DNA of 44,728 bases from Klebsiella pneumoniae (GTDB taxonomy: Bacteria; Myxococcota_A; UBA796; SXON01), in NCBI GenBank assembly GCA_945862325.1, contig CAMAXZ010000012.1, positions 64,001-108,728 of the forward strand, written 5' to 3'. The stretch's first letter is position 1. Each line of letters starts with the position of its first letter. Under the pieces are notes generated by a model, which saw only the letters and a program-made list of their open reading frames with translations, was not told the DNA's origin and made no database searches. The position numbers were made by a program, and so were the translations under genes. Positions 8,572 through 19,629 of this stretch are shown here, in pieces.

Positions 8572-9311
8572 CACGCCCCCGCGGGGCGAACCTGGGCGCC
8601 GGTGAGGCCGTATCGACGCTCTCGACGCTTGAAGCTCTCGAACGCCCGGACCAGCTCGGCGCGTCGGAAGTCGGGCCAGTGCGTATCGGTGACGTAGAGC
8701 TCGGCGTACGCGAGCTGCCACAGCAGGAAATTGCTGAGGCGAAGCTCGCCCGAGGTCCGGATCATGAGGTCCGGGTCCGGCAGCCCGGCGGTGCCGAGCT
8801 CCGCGGCGAAGGCGGACTCGTCGATGGCGTCCGGACGCAGACGGCCCGCCGCCGCCTTGCGCGCGAGCGACTGCGCGGCTTCGACGATCTCGGCGCGCCC
8901 GCCGTAGCTGAGGGCGAGGGTCAGGGTCATGCCCCGGTTGTTTCGTGACGCGAACGACAGCTCCTTGAGCGCGGCACGAACGGCGAGCGGTAGCCGCTCG
9001 GTCTGCCCGATCGTGCGGAGCTGCACGCCGTTCTCGAGGATCTCGCTGCGCTCCTGAACCAGGTACCGCGCGAGCAGGGCCATGAGCGCCGCGACCTCCT
9101 CGGGCGGTCGCTTCCAGTTCTCCGTGGAGAAGCTGTACAGCGTCAGGGCCTGCACCCCCGCCTCTCGGCACGCGCGCGTGATCTCGCGCACGCTCTCGGC
9201 TCCCGCCTCGTGTCCGGCGATGCGCGGCAAGCCGCGGGCCTCGGCCCAACGCCCGTTCCCGTCCATGATGATCGCGACGTGCTTCGGCACGCCGCTGGCG
9301 GGACCGGCCAT
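8571..9311 (-). CDS. uppS: Isoprenyl (undecaprenyl) diphosphate synthase
   Basis: 246 residues. The cis-prenyltransferase motif MDGNGRWA (catalytic Asp17) is at the N-terminus, followed by YSFSTENW and the C-terminal DLMIRTSGELRLSNFLLWQ region with its conserved Arg and Ser residues. It elongates farnesyl diphosphate to the C55 lipid carrier of peptidoglycan and O-antigen synthesis. ATG 9311 overlaps the frr stop as TGATG, and the stop overlaps the cdsA start in the same way. Confidence 0.96.
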   Translation of the reverse strand: MAGPASGVPKHVAIIMDGNGRWAEARGLPRIAGHEAGAESVREITRACREAGVQALTLYSFSTENWKRPPEEVAALMALLARYLVQERSEILENGVQLRTIGQTERLPLAVRAALKELSFASRNNRGMTLTLALSYGGRAEIVEAAQSLARKAAAGRLRPDAIDESAFAAELGTAGLPDPDLMIRTSGELRLSNFLLWQLAYAELYVTDTHWPDFRRAELVRAFESFKRRERRYGLTGAQVRPAGA

Positions 9312-9874
9312 CAGACCTCGAGGACCTCCTTCTCCTTGGCGGCGGTCATGTCGTCGATCTTCTTGACCGTGGCGTCCGTCGCGACCTGGACCTTGTCCAT
9401 GGCGCGCTTCAGCTCGTCCTCGGTGATCTCCTTGTCGTCGTAGGCCGACTTCAGGAGCTCGTTGTAGTCGCGGCGGACGGCGCGCGCGCGCACCTTGGCT
9501 TCCTCGGCCGCCTTCTTCACGATCTTCACCAGGCCCTGCCGGCGCTCGCCGGTCAGCGGGGGGATCGGCACGCGGATGATCTGCCCGTCGTTGCTGGGGT
9601 TCAGCCCGAGCCCGGCGGTGGCGATCGCGCGCTCGATGTCGCCCAGGGTGGACTTGTCCCACGGGTTGATGACGAGCAGCCGCGCGTCCGGGGCCGTGAT
9701 GCTCGCGAGGTTGTTCAGCGGCATGTTGGACCCGTACGACTGCACGTGCACCTGCACGTTCTCGACGAGGCCCGGCGACGCGCGCCCAGTGCGAACCCCG
9801 AGGAGGTCGCGCTTCAGCGTGTCGAGGACCTTGTTCATGTCGTCGTTCAAGGTCGAGAGATAGGCGTCCGACAT
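9311..9874 (-). CDS. frr: Ribosome recycling factor
   Basis: 187 residues, close to the usual 185. The RTGRASP motif (about 28-34) and the PLNNLASITAPDARLL and INPWDKS segments are diagnostic. With EF-G it splits post-termination ribosomes. GGAG lies five bases before ATG 9874. It lies 15 bases after pyrH and overlaps uppS. Confidence 0.97.
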   Translation of the reverse strand: MSDAYLSTLNDDMNKVLDTLKRDLLGVRTGRASPGLVENVQVHVQSYGSNMPLNNLASITAPDARLLVINPWDKSTLGDIERAIATAGLGLNPSNDGQIIRVPIPPLTGERRQGLVKIVKKAAEEAKVRARAVRRDYNELLKSAYDDKEITEDELKRAMDKVQVATDATVKKIDDMTAAKEKEVLEV

Positions 9875-9889
9875 GGGGGCTCCAGCGGG

Positions 9890-10615
9890 TCAGGGTGTCG
9901 GAGAGTACACGTGCGTGCCGACGGGCTCCCCGCACACGACACGCACGACGTTCCCGGGGCGGTTCATGTCGAACACGATCATGGGGATCGAGTTCTCCAT
10001 GCACAGGCTGATGGCCGTCGCGTCCATCACCTTCAAGCCCAGCTTCAACGCGTCGATGTGGCTGATGCGCTCGTAGCGCACCGCGTCCGCGTACTTCTTG
10101 GGGTCCTTGTCGTACACCCCATCGACCTTGGTGGCCTTGAGGATGACGTCCGCGTGAATCTCGGCGGCGCGCAGCGACGCGGCCGTGTCCGTGGAGAAGT
10201 AGGGGTTGCCGGTGCCCGCCGCGAAGATCACCACGCGCCCCTTCTGGAGGTGCGCGATGGCGCGCCGACGGATGTAGGGCTCGCACACCTGATCGATGCG
10301 CATCGCCGACATGACGCGGGTGTAGCAGCCGCGCTGCTCGAGCGCGTCCTGCAGCGCCAACGCGTTGATGCAGGTGGCGAGCATGCCCATGTAGTCGGCG
10401 TGCGCGCGATCCATCCCGGACTCGGAGGCCGGAAGCCCGCGGAAGATGTTCCCTCCGCCGATGACGATCCCGATCTCGACGCCCAGGGCCTGGACCGCGA
10501 TCACCTCTTCGGCGAACCGGCCCAGGACCTCGGGGGTGATCCCGAAATCCGACTTGCCTGCGAGCATCTCACCCGAGAGCTTGAGGAGGACACGACGGAA
10601 GACGGGTTCGGCCAC
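9890..10615 (-). CDS. pyrH: Uridylate kinase PyrH
   Basis: 241 residues of the amino-acid-kinase fold that phosphorylates UMP to [14 protein letters not shown] at the N-terminus, [10 protein letters not shown], and the [13 protein letters not shown] loop are all present. The start is GTG 10615: TAGGAG lies upstream and this gives the family's normal beginning a few residues before [11 protein letters not shown]. The gene follows tsf by eight bases. Confidence 0.97.
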   Translation of the reverse strand: MAEPVFRRVLLKLSGEMLAGKSDFGITPEVLGRFAEEVIAVQALGVEIGIVIGGGNIFRGLPASESGMDRAHADYMGMLATCINALALQDALEQRGCYTRVMSAMRIDQVCEPYIRRRAIAHLQKGRVVIFAAGTGNPYFSTDTAASLRAAEIHADVILKATKVDGVYDKDPKKYADAVRYERISHIDALKLGLKVMDATAISLCMENSIPMIVFDMNRPGNVVRVVCGEPVGTHVYSPTP

Positions 10616-10623
10616 GTTTGCTC

Positions 10624-11271
10624 CTACTTCAGGCCCGCTTGCGCGGCGACCTCGGCGGCGAAGTCCGACTGCTTCTTCTCGAGGCCTTCGCCCATGACGA
10701 AGCGGGTGAACCGACGGATGCGGATGTTCTCGCCGATCGTGGCGATCGACTCCTTCACCAGCTGGTCGACCGTCTTGCTGTCGTCCTTGACGTACTTCTG
10801 GTCGAGCAGGCAGACGTCCTCGTACCACTTGTTCATGCGCCCATCGACGATCTTGGCGGCGATGTGCTCGGGCTTGCCCTCGGCCATCGTCTTCTGGATC
10901 TGGACGGTGCGCTCGCGGTCGAACGCCTCGGGCGGGACCTCTTCGCGGCTGAGGTACTCGGGCGCGGCAGCCGCGATGTGCATCGCGACGTCGCGGGCGA
11001 GCCCCTTGAACTTGTCGTTCAGCGTCACGAAGTCGGTCTCGCAGTTGATCTCGACCAACACGCCGATCTTGCCGCCGGCGTGGATGTACGCCTCGACGAT
11101 GCCTTCGGTCGCCGAGCGACCGGACTTCTTCGCCGCGGACGAAAGGCCCTTGGCGCGGAGCCAGTCGATCGCCTTGTCGACGCTGCCGCCGGACTCGGTG
11201 AGGGCCTTCTTGCAGTCGAGCATGCCGGCGCCCGTGCGCTCACGCAGCTCCTTGATCAGATCCATCGACAT
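10624..11271 (-). CDS. tsf: Elongation factor Ts, short form
   Basis: 215 residues, the short form lacking part of the C-terminal region found in E. coli (283 residues). The N-terminal UBA-like domain is recognisable ([17 protein letters not shown]), followed by the EF-Tu-contacting ETDFV motif in the core. It exchanges GDP for GTP on EF-Tu. GGAG precedes ATG 11271 by seven bases. A second Met two codons in is an alternative. Confidence 0.97.
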   Translation of the reverse strand: MSMDLIKELRERTGAGMLDCKKALTESGGSVDKAIDWLRAKGLSSAAKKSGRSATEGIVEAYIHAGGKIGVLVEINCETDFVTLNDKFKGLARDVAMHIAAAAPEYLSREEVPPEAFDRERTVQIQKTMAEGKPEHIAAKIVDGRMNKWYEDVCLLDQKYVKDDSKTVDQLVKESIATIGENIRIRRFTRFVMGEGLEKKQSDFAAEVAAQAGLK

Positions 11272-11296
11272 GGGAGTACTCCGGGTGAAAGCAGGG

Positions 11297-12088
11297 TTAC
11301 TCGGACGCCTGGTCGCGCTCCGCCTGATCGTCCGCGCCGTGGCGGCGGTACACCTCGACCGAGGTGCCGTCGCCAGAGTGCACCGCGGCGGCCTCGTTGC
11401 GGCCCATGTTGACGCCCGCGGCGGCGGCGTCGGCGATGGCGGCCGTGAACAGACGGATGGACTTGATCGCGTCGTCGTTGCCGGGGATCACGTAGTCGAT
11501 GCCGTCCGGGTCGCAGTTCGTGTCGCACAGCGCCACGACCGGGATGCCCAGCTTGCCGGCTTCGAGCACCGCGATGTGCTCCTTCTTGGGGTCGACCACG
11601 AACAAGGCGCCGGGAAGCGCGCGCATGTCCTTGATGCCGCCGAGGGACTTCTCCATCTTCTCGATCTCGCGGCCGAGCGTCAGGGCTTCCTTCTTGGTGA
11701 GCTGCTCGAAGCGCCCTTCCGCACGCGCGCGCGTGAGGGAGTTCAGGCGCTCGATGCTCTTCTTCACGGTCTGGAAGTTGGTCAGCGCGCCGCCGAGCCA
11801 GCGCTCGTTGACGAAGTACTGGCCGGACCGGGTCGCTTCTTCCTGCACGATCTCGCGCGCGGCGCGCTTGGTGCCGACGAAGAGGAGCGGCTGGCCGCGC
11901 GACACCGTGCTGGACACGAAGCGGGAGGCCTCGACGAGGCCCTTCGCCGTCTTCTGGATGTCGATGATGTGGATCCCGTTCTTCTGGCCGTAGATGTACG
12001 GCTTCATGCGGGGATTCCAGCGGCGGGTCTGGTGGCCGAAGTGGACGCCGGCCTCGAGGAGGTCGCGCAGGGAGACGTTGATGGACAT
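11297..12088 (-). CDS. rpsB: 30S ribosomal protein S2
   Basis: 263 residues. [29 protein letters not shown] and RWLGGALTN are diagnostic of S2. A C-terminal extension rich in Asp, Glu and Gln follows the last conserved helix. It is the first gene of the operon. The leader shows only a weak ribosome binding site (GAGAAG) immediately after a perfect 16-base palindrome, which could serve S2 autoregulation (inference). Confidence 0.98.
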   Translation of the reverse strand: MSINVSLRDLLEAGVHFGHQTRRWNPRMKPYIYGQKNGIHIIDIQKTAKGLVEASRFVSSTVSRGQPLLFVGTKRAAREIVQEEATRSGQYFVNERWLGGALTNFQTVKKSIERLNSLTRARAEGRFEQLTKKEALTLGREIEKMEKSLGGIKDMRALPGALFVVDPKKEHIAVLEAGKLGIPVVALCDTNCDPDGIDYVIPGNDDAIKSIRLFTAAIADAAAAGVNMGRNEAAAVHSGDGTSVEVYRRHGADDQAERDQASE

Positions 12089-12101
12089 AGGACTTCTCGA
12101 T

Positions 12102-12117
12102 GCGGGCGTACGCCCGC
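12102..12117 (-). promoter_or_regulatory. Perfect palindrome in the rpsB leader, possible translational control hairpin
   Basis: GCGGGCGTACGCCCGC is a perfect inverted repeat ending 13 bases before the rpsB ATG, directly next to the weak ribosome binding site. In RNA it gives a 6-bp G+C stem with a GUAC loop. S2 is autoregulated in several bacteria, so a control role is plausible but not shown. Confidence 0.4.
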
Positions 12118-12238
12118 GTGGATTGGTTGGACGACCACCGGCGACACGACCCGACCGACCGCCAGAAGGCGGGCGGCACCGTGGGCCGCGTCGTTGCTCC
12201 GGTGTGGCTTCTCCCGTCGGTACCCGACGAGGTGCGCG

Positions 12239-12267
12239 CTGCTAACCAGCCGGCAGCGCCTCGGCAA
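12239..12267 (-). promoter_or_regulatory. Candidate promoter of the rpsB operon
   Basis: On the minus strand TTGCCG (12267-12262), a 17-base spacer and TAGCAG (12244-12239) lie in the secA-rpsB gap. Transcription would begin near 12232 and give a leader of about 145 bases. The -10 match is only 3 of 6, so confidence is low. Confidence 0.3.
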
Positions 12268-12273
12268 ACGTAT

Positions 12274-12299
12274 CCGCGCGCCCCGCGACCGGCGCGCGG
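12274..12299 (-). terminator. Hairpin after secA, possible terminator
   Basis: CCGCGCGCC and GGCGCGCGG form a perfect 9-bp stem with an 8-base loop, beginning five bases after the secA stop. There is no U-run, so intrinsic termination is uncertain. It lies between secA and the presumed rpsB promoter, the right place for an operon boundary. Confidence 0.45.
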
Positions 12300-12303
12300 C
12301 GGA

Positions 12304-15042
<2,739 letters not shown>

Positions 15043-15079
15043 GAGGGAGACTCCGGGGAAGCCGCGGCGCTTAGCCCGT

Positions 15080-16042
15080 TCAGGGCAGGTACTCCAGGGG
15101 GTCGACCGACTCCCCGTCGAAGCGCAGCTCGTAGTGAAGGTGGGGGCCGGTGCTCGTGCCGGAGTTGCCCACCAGCGCGATCATCTCGCCTGCCGCGACC
15201 GAGTCCCCGGTTTCCACCAGGAGACGCGACGCGTGCGCATAGCGGGTAATCACGCCGCCGCCGTGGTCCAGGTCGATCATCCAGCCGTAGCCGTTCTCCA
15301 GGCCGGCCCACGCGACGATCCCGGCGTTCGTGGCTAGGATCGGTGTTCCCGACGGCGCGCCGAGATCGACACCCGCGTGGAAGCGCCAGTCGCGGTGGTA
15401 CGGACTCCGGCGCCAGCCCCACTCGCTCGTGAGGTCGGCCTGTTCGAGCGGCCAGACCAACGGGAGTACGTCGTGCATCGCCTCCGCCTCGGCGAGGCGC
15501 GCGGCCATGCCGTCGAGCACGACGCGGAGGCCCTCGAGCTCGGCGCGGAGCCCGTCGACCTCCGTCACGACCGCGTCCGCGCGGGTCACCGGGTCGGCCG
15601 GCGCGGCGGCCGCGGCCGGCGGCGACGGTACGACGCGGTCGATCCACGCCTGGTGTGCGGCCTGCTCGTCGGGATCGAGCGGCCCGAAGCCCCCGACGAC
15701 GCCCCGCGCCGCGAGGTCGCGGATGTGGTCGTCGTAGACACGCACGCGCTGCACCAGCGCCGACACGTCGTCGAGGTCGCCCTCCGCCCGATCGAGCCGC
15801 GCGCGCAGCGCGTCGTTCTCGGCGATCAGCCGGCGTGCCTCGCTTCCACGCCCCAGCGCGCCGGCCTGGGCGAAGGCCGCGACGACGCCGAGCACGAGGA
15901 GGGTCGCCGCGCCGACGGCCCCCGCCGCCGCGTCGCGCGTGCGCACCCGCGCTTGACGCACGCGACCCGCCCCGCCTTCCGGCACGAGCAGAATCGTGTA
16001 CGCGGCCGGCCCGCGCTCGCGGTCACCCGAGGTCGTCGACAC
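15080..16042 (-). CDS. M23 (LytM-type) metallopeptidase, membrane-anchored
   Basis: 320 residues. An N-terminal YTILLVPE segment, then a membrane helix (about 45-65), a coiled-coil stretch (about 70-110 and 150-190) and a C-terminal peptidase M23 domain. Zinc ligands are visible: HAGVD (222-226) and HLH (301-303). It resembles the murein hydrolases or divisome activators anchored to the inner membrane. GTG 16042 is the chosen start because the YTxxLVPE segment is conserved at the N-terminus of relatives and no other start precedes it closely. This overlaps the PP2C gene by 20 bases without a clear ribosome binding site, so coupling is likely. Confidence 0.88.
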   Translation of the reverse strand: MSTTSGDRERGPAAYTILLVPEGGAGRVRQARVRTRDAAAGAVGAATLLVLGVVAAFAQAGALGRGSEARRLIAENDALRARLDRAEGDLDDVSALVQRVRVYDDHIRDLAARGVVGGFGPLDPDEQAAHQAWIDRVVPSPPAAAAAPADPVTRADAVVTEVDGLRAELEGLRVVLDGMAARLAEAEAMHDVLPLVWPLEQADLTSEWGWRRSPYHRDWRFHAGVDLGAPSGTPILATNAGIVAWAGLENGYGWMIDLDHGGGVITRYAHASRLLVETGDSVAAGEMIALVGNSGTSTGPHLHYELRFDGESVDPLEYLP

Positions 16043-16784
16043 GCGCGACGACCGCGGTGATGTTGTCGTCTCCGCCATGTTCGCACGCGAGGCGCACGAG
16101 GCGGCGGGCGGCGTCCTGGGGCCCCAAGGAGCGCACGGTCTCGCCGAGCTCCGCAGCCTCGACGAGGTTCGAGAGGCCGTCCGAGCACAGGAGGAAGCGG
16201 TCGCCGCGACGAACCGCGCGCACCTGGATGTCGATGTCGACGTCCTCGGTGTACCCGAGCGACCGGGTGATGATGTTCTTGTGTTTGAACGTGCGCGCCT
16301 GCTCCGGCGTGAGGAGCCCCTGGCGGATGCGCTCGTTGACGAGGGAGTGGTCTTCCGTGAGCTGCTCGATGCGGCCGTCGCGGACGAGGTAGCCGCGGGA
16401 GTCGCCGACGTGCGCCACGAACGCGTTGCCGCCGTCGAGCAACAGCACCAGGCAGGTCGTGCCCATGCCGTGATACCCAGGTTCTGCCTTTGCTTTCTCG
16501 AAGATTCGCTTGCCCGCGAGCCGGATCGCGTACCGAAGGCGCTCGCGCGTGACCTCGACCGCGCCGTCCTCACGCGCGGCTTCGATCTCCGGCGTGGTCT
16601 CGAGGCTGGCAAGCACCTCCTCGACGGTGTTCACGGCGATGGCGCTCGCGAACTCGCCACCCGCGTGCCCCCCCATCCCGTCGCAGACCACGAACAGGTT
16701 GAGCTCGTCGTTGATGAGGTAGTTGTCCTCGTTGTTCACCCGCTTGACGCCGACGTCGGTGATCCCGCACGAGGTGATGCGCAT
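16023..16784 (-). CDS. PP2C-family serine/threonine protein phosphatase (Stp-like)
   Basis: 253 residues, one PP2C domain. All metal-binding motifs are present: VNNED (Asp20), DGMGGHAGGE (35-44), HVGDSRGYL, CSDGL and GGDDNIT near the C-terminus. These soluble phosphatases usually reverse Hanks-type Ser/Thr kinases. No kinase is in the window. GGGGA lies six bases before ATG 16784. Its end overlaps the M23 peptidase. Confidence 0.93.
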   Translation of the reverse strand: MRITSCGITDVGVKRVNNEDNYLINDELNLFVVCDGMGGHAGGEFASAIAVNTVEEVLASLETTPEIEAAREDGAVEVTRERLRYAIRLAGKRIFEKAKAEPGYHGMGTTCLVLLLDGGNAFVAHVGDSRGYLVRDGRIEQLTEDHSLVNERIRQGLLTPEQARTFKHKNIITRSLGYTEDVDIDIQVRAVRRGDRFLLCSDGLSNLVEAAELGETVRSLGPQDAARRLVRLACEHGGDDNITAVVARVDDLG

Positions 16785-16844
16785 GTTTGTCCCCGAACAG
16801 AAGGGTTAGCGCGCGCGCGGCCGGCTTCGCAAGCGCGCGGCCGA

Positions 16845-17720
16845 TCACGCGAGCGGGTCGACCTCGCCGTTCTCCAGCTCGGGACCGTCCGTGACACCCG
16901 CTGACCCGTCGCCCGCCCCCGGGAGCTCCGCGGCGAGCCGCCGCCACGCGTCGAGGTTCAGGGTCTCTGCGCGGGCGTCCGGCGACACCCCGGCCCGGAC
17001 GAGCGCGGCGACGGCGACGTCCCGCCCGAAGGTGGCCTGGAGCGCGTTCGGCAGCTTCTTTCGGCGCAGCGAGTAGCCGGCGCGCACCACGCGGTCGAAC
17101 TGCGCCGCGGACACGCCCACTCCGAAGTCCGGCGCGGCGTACGGCTCGACGCGGATCACGGAGCTGTGCACCTTGGGGGCGGGATGAAAGGCGCCGGGCG
17201 GCAGCGTCAGCACCCGCAGCACCGCGGCGCGCGCCTGGATCTGCATCGACAGGGCGCCAACCGCGTCCTCCCCCGCGCCCGCGAGCACCCGGTCGGCCAC
17301 CTCGCGCTGGAGCATCAGCGCCATCCTGCGGAATCGGCCCTCGCGCAGCAGCCGCACGAGGATGTGGGTGCCCACGTTGTACGGGAGGTTGGCGGCGACG
17401 TGCCACCCCTCCCCCGGGCAGACGTCGTCGAAGGAGACCCGCAAGGCGTCCCCTTGCACGAGGCGCACGGCCGGATGGCTCTCGCGCAGCGCCTCCGCGA
17501 GGTCGCGATCGAGCTCGATCGCCGTGACTTCGGCACCGGTCGCCAGCAGCGCGTCGGTGAGCGCGCCGAGTCCGGGGCCGATCTCGAGGACCCTCACGCC
17601 CGGGGCGGCACCGGCGGCGCGCGCGATACGCCCGCAGGCGTCCGGATCGATGAGGAAATTCTGGCCGAAGCGACGACGCGCGCGCTGCTCGATGGCTCGC
17701 AGGCGTACCGACGGGTGCAT
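16845..17720 (-). CDS. rsmA: 16S rRNA dimethyladenosine transferase RsmA/KsgA
   Basis: 291 residues. It dimethylates A1518 and A1519 of 16S rRNA late in 30S assembly. RFGQNFLID, the SAM loop LEIGPGLGALT, the ELD strand and the catalytic NLPYNVGT motif are all visible. ATG 17720 overlaps the tsaD stop as TGATG. About 25 non-conserved, acidic residues extend the C-terminus. Confidence 0.96.
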   Translation of the reverse strand: MHPSVRLRAIEQRARRRFGQNFLIDPDACGRIARAAGAAPGVRVLEIGPGLGALTDALLATGAEVTAIELDRDLAEALRESHPAVRLVQGDALRVSFDDVCPGEGWHVAANLPYNVGTHILVRLLREGRFRRMALMLQREVADRVLAGAGEDAVGALSMQIQARAAVLRVLTLPPGAFHPAPKVHSSVIRVEPYAAPDFGVGVSAAQFDRVVRAGYSLRRKKLPNALQATFGRDVAVAALVRAGVSPDARAETLNLDAWRRLAAELPGAGDGSAGVTDGPELENGEVDPLA

Positions 17721-18700
17721 CAGCACTCGACCCCCTCGGACACCGACCACCGTGGCCGCGCGCCGAGCGCGAGCGAGTGGCGCTCGCCGCGCGCGAGGCG
17801 CAAGCGCCCGGCGTTGGCGATCATCGCGGCGTTGTCGGTGCAGCGCGCGCGGGGCGGAAGGTACGCCTCCAGCTCGGGATCGGCGGCGAACGCCGCGCGC
17901 AGCGCGCTGTTCGCGGCGACGCCCCCGCCCAGGGTGACGCGCCGCACGCCCGTTCGAGCGGCCCCGCGGCGCGCGCGGTCGAGCAGCACGTCGACCACGG
18001 CCGCCTGAAACCCGGCGGCGACGTCGGCGGCGCGCGCGCCGGGCTCGCGCGCGAGGTGGGCGCGCACGGCGGTCTTGAGACCGGCGAAGCTCATGTCCAG
18101 GCCGTCGCCGACGCGCGGCCGCGGGAGGCGACACGCGGCGGGGTCGCCCGAGCCGGCGAGGCGATCGACGGCCGGGCCTCCGGGGTAGCCGAGCCCCAAC
18201 ATCCGCGCGACCTTGTCGTAGGCCTCTCCCACCGCGTCGTCGACGGTCTCCGCGAGGGTGTCGTACCGCCCGACGTCGTGCGCCAGGTAGAGCGTCGTGT
18301 GCCCACCGCTCACGACGAGCGCGAGGAACGGGAAGGCGGGCGCAGGATCGTCCAGCAACGCGGCGAGCAGGTGGCCCTCGAGGTGGTTGACCCCGACGAA
18401 CGGCACGCCCCAGCCGAGGGACGCGGCCTTGCCGAACGCCAGGCCGACGAGCACGGCGCCGACGAGCCCGGGGCCCGCAGTGGCGGCGACGGCGTCCGGC
18501 CGCTCGATCCCCGCGCGTTCGAGGGCGGCGCGCACCACGGGCACGATCTGCTCGGCGTGCGCGCGTGAAGCGATCTCTGGCACGACCCCGCCGTAGGCCG
18601 CGTGCAGATCCTGGGAGTGCACGACATCGCTCGCCACGGTGTCGCCGACGACCGCCGCGGCGGTCTCGTCGCAGCTCGTCTCGATGCCGAGGACGTTCAT
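17720..18700 (-). CDS. tsaD: tRNA N6-adenosine threonylcarbamoyltransferase TsaD
   Basis: 326 residues. GIETSCDETAAAVV at the N-terminus, the metal-binding HLEGHLLA motif, VVSGGHTTLYL, and the C-terminal TDNAAMIA with the metal-binding Asp are complete. With TsaB (5428-6066 here), TsaE and TsaC it makes t6A37. ATG 18700 overlaps the upstream CPBP stop as ATGA, and its own stop overlaps rsmA. Confidence 0.97.
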   Translation of the reverse strand: MNVLGIETSCDETAAAVVGDTVASDVVHSQDLHAAYGGVVPEIASRAHAEQIVPVVRAALERAGIERPDAVAATAGPGLVGAVLVGLAFGKAASLGWGVPFVGVNHLEGHLLAALLDDPAPAFPFLALVVSGGHTTLYLAHDVGRYDTLAETVDDAVGEAYDKVARMLGLGYPGGPAVDRLAGSGDPAACRLPRPRVGDGLDMSFAGLKTAVRAHLAREPGARAADVAAGFQAAVVDVLLDRARRGAARTGVRRVTLGGGVAANSALRAAFAADPELEAYLPPRARCTDNAAMIANAGRLRLARGERHSLALGARPRWSVSEGVEC

Positions 18701-19617
18701 GCTTCGCGGAGCCGCGCGGGCACCGGGTCCGCGACGAGGGGCGGCGGCTCCGGCGGGCGGAATCCACGCGCGCCCGCCACGGCGGCGAGCAGGATCGTCC
18801 ACACGATCGCGCCGGCCCATCCGTACACCCCGGCCGACGAACCGGGCATCGCGCCGGCAACGTCGGGCCCGAGCACGACCTCGTGAAAACCGTGGAGTCC
18901 CGTCAACACACCGCTCGCGAGCGCCGCGGCCCACACCGTACCGCTCGAGACGCGCACCCACGCCAGCAACATCCCGAGCGGGACCAGCGCCGCGACGACG
19001 CCGAGCACGTCGGCCGGGCCGGCGACCTCGACGAACCAACCGAGCCCCACGAGCGGCAGGTGCCAGAGCGCCCAGCCCACGGCGCTGATCGTCGCGGCCG
19101 GCCAGAACCCCAGCGGCGCGAGGGCGTCCAACAAGGCCCCGCGCCAGCCGATCTCCTCGGCGAGGCGGAGCGGCATGTACATCATCGCGCCCACCATCAG
19201 CGCCTGGACGCAGGCGAACACGGCGTACGGCAGCGGCGCGGCGTCGAAGGACGCTTGGAGCGCCGCGGCATCGGCGGCGTCCGCGGCGCGCCGCAGGACG
19301 ATGGGCGCACCGCTGAGGTCGAACGCGCCGAGCCCGAGCGCGTGCGCCACGAGCGCGACCGCCCACACCGCCGCCACCGGCGCGAGGCCGGCGAGGAGGA
19401 ACCGAGGGCCGAAGCGCATCCCGGCGTCGACGACGGCGCCCGGCGCGAGCCACCGGGCCCACACCGCGGTGACCACCGCGGGGCCGAGCAGGTACGGCAC
19501 CGCGAGCGCGACGTCGTAGAAATAGCCCCGTCCGATCCAACCGAGCGCGGCAAACATCGCGACCGTGAGCACGCTCCATACGGAACAGGCGATGATCCAG
19601 GAAAGTCCGTTGCGCAT
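18697..19617 (-). CDS. CPBP-family intramembrane glutamic endopeptidase
   Basis: 306 residues with about eight hydrophobic segments. The CPBP (Abi) motifs are present: LAEEIGWRG with Glu154 and Glu155, and a second motif ALWHLPL with His186, with a further His-containing stretch (GLHGFHE) downstream. These proteases cleave within membranes; CAAX processing, bacteriocin immunity and sortase-like roles occur in the family. The EEIGWRG form differs from the EELFYRG form of the second CPBP gene at 34023, so the two are probably not redundant. It overlaps tsaD (ATGA) and follows the cytochrome gene by 12 bases. Confidence 0.88.
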   Translation of the reverse strand: MRNGLSWIIACSVWSVLTVAMFAALGWIGRGYFYDVALAVPYLLGPAVVTAVWARWLAPGAVVDAGMRFGPRFLLAGLAPVAAVWAVALVAHALGLGAFDLSGAPIVLRRAADAADAAALQASFDAAPLPYAVFACVQALMVGAMMYMPLRLAEEIGWRGALLDALAPLGFWPAATISAVGWALWHLPLVGLGWFVEVAGPADVLGVVAALVPLGMLLAWVRVSSGTVWAAALASGVLTGLHGFHEVVLGPDVAGAMPGSSAGVYGWAGAIVWTILLAAVAGARGFRPPEPPPLVADPVPARLREA

Positions 19618-19629
19618 GGGTGGCCGAAT

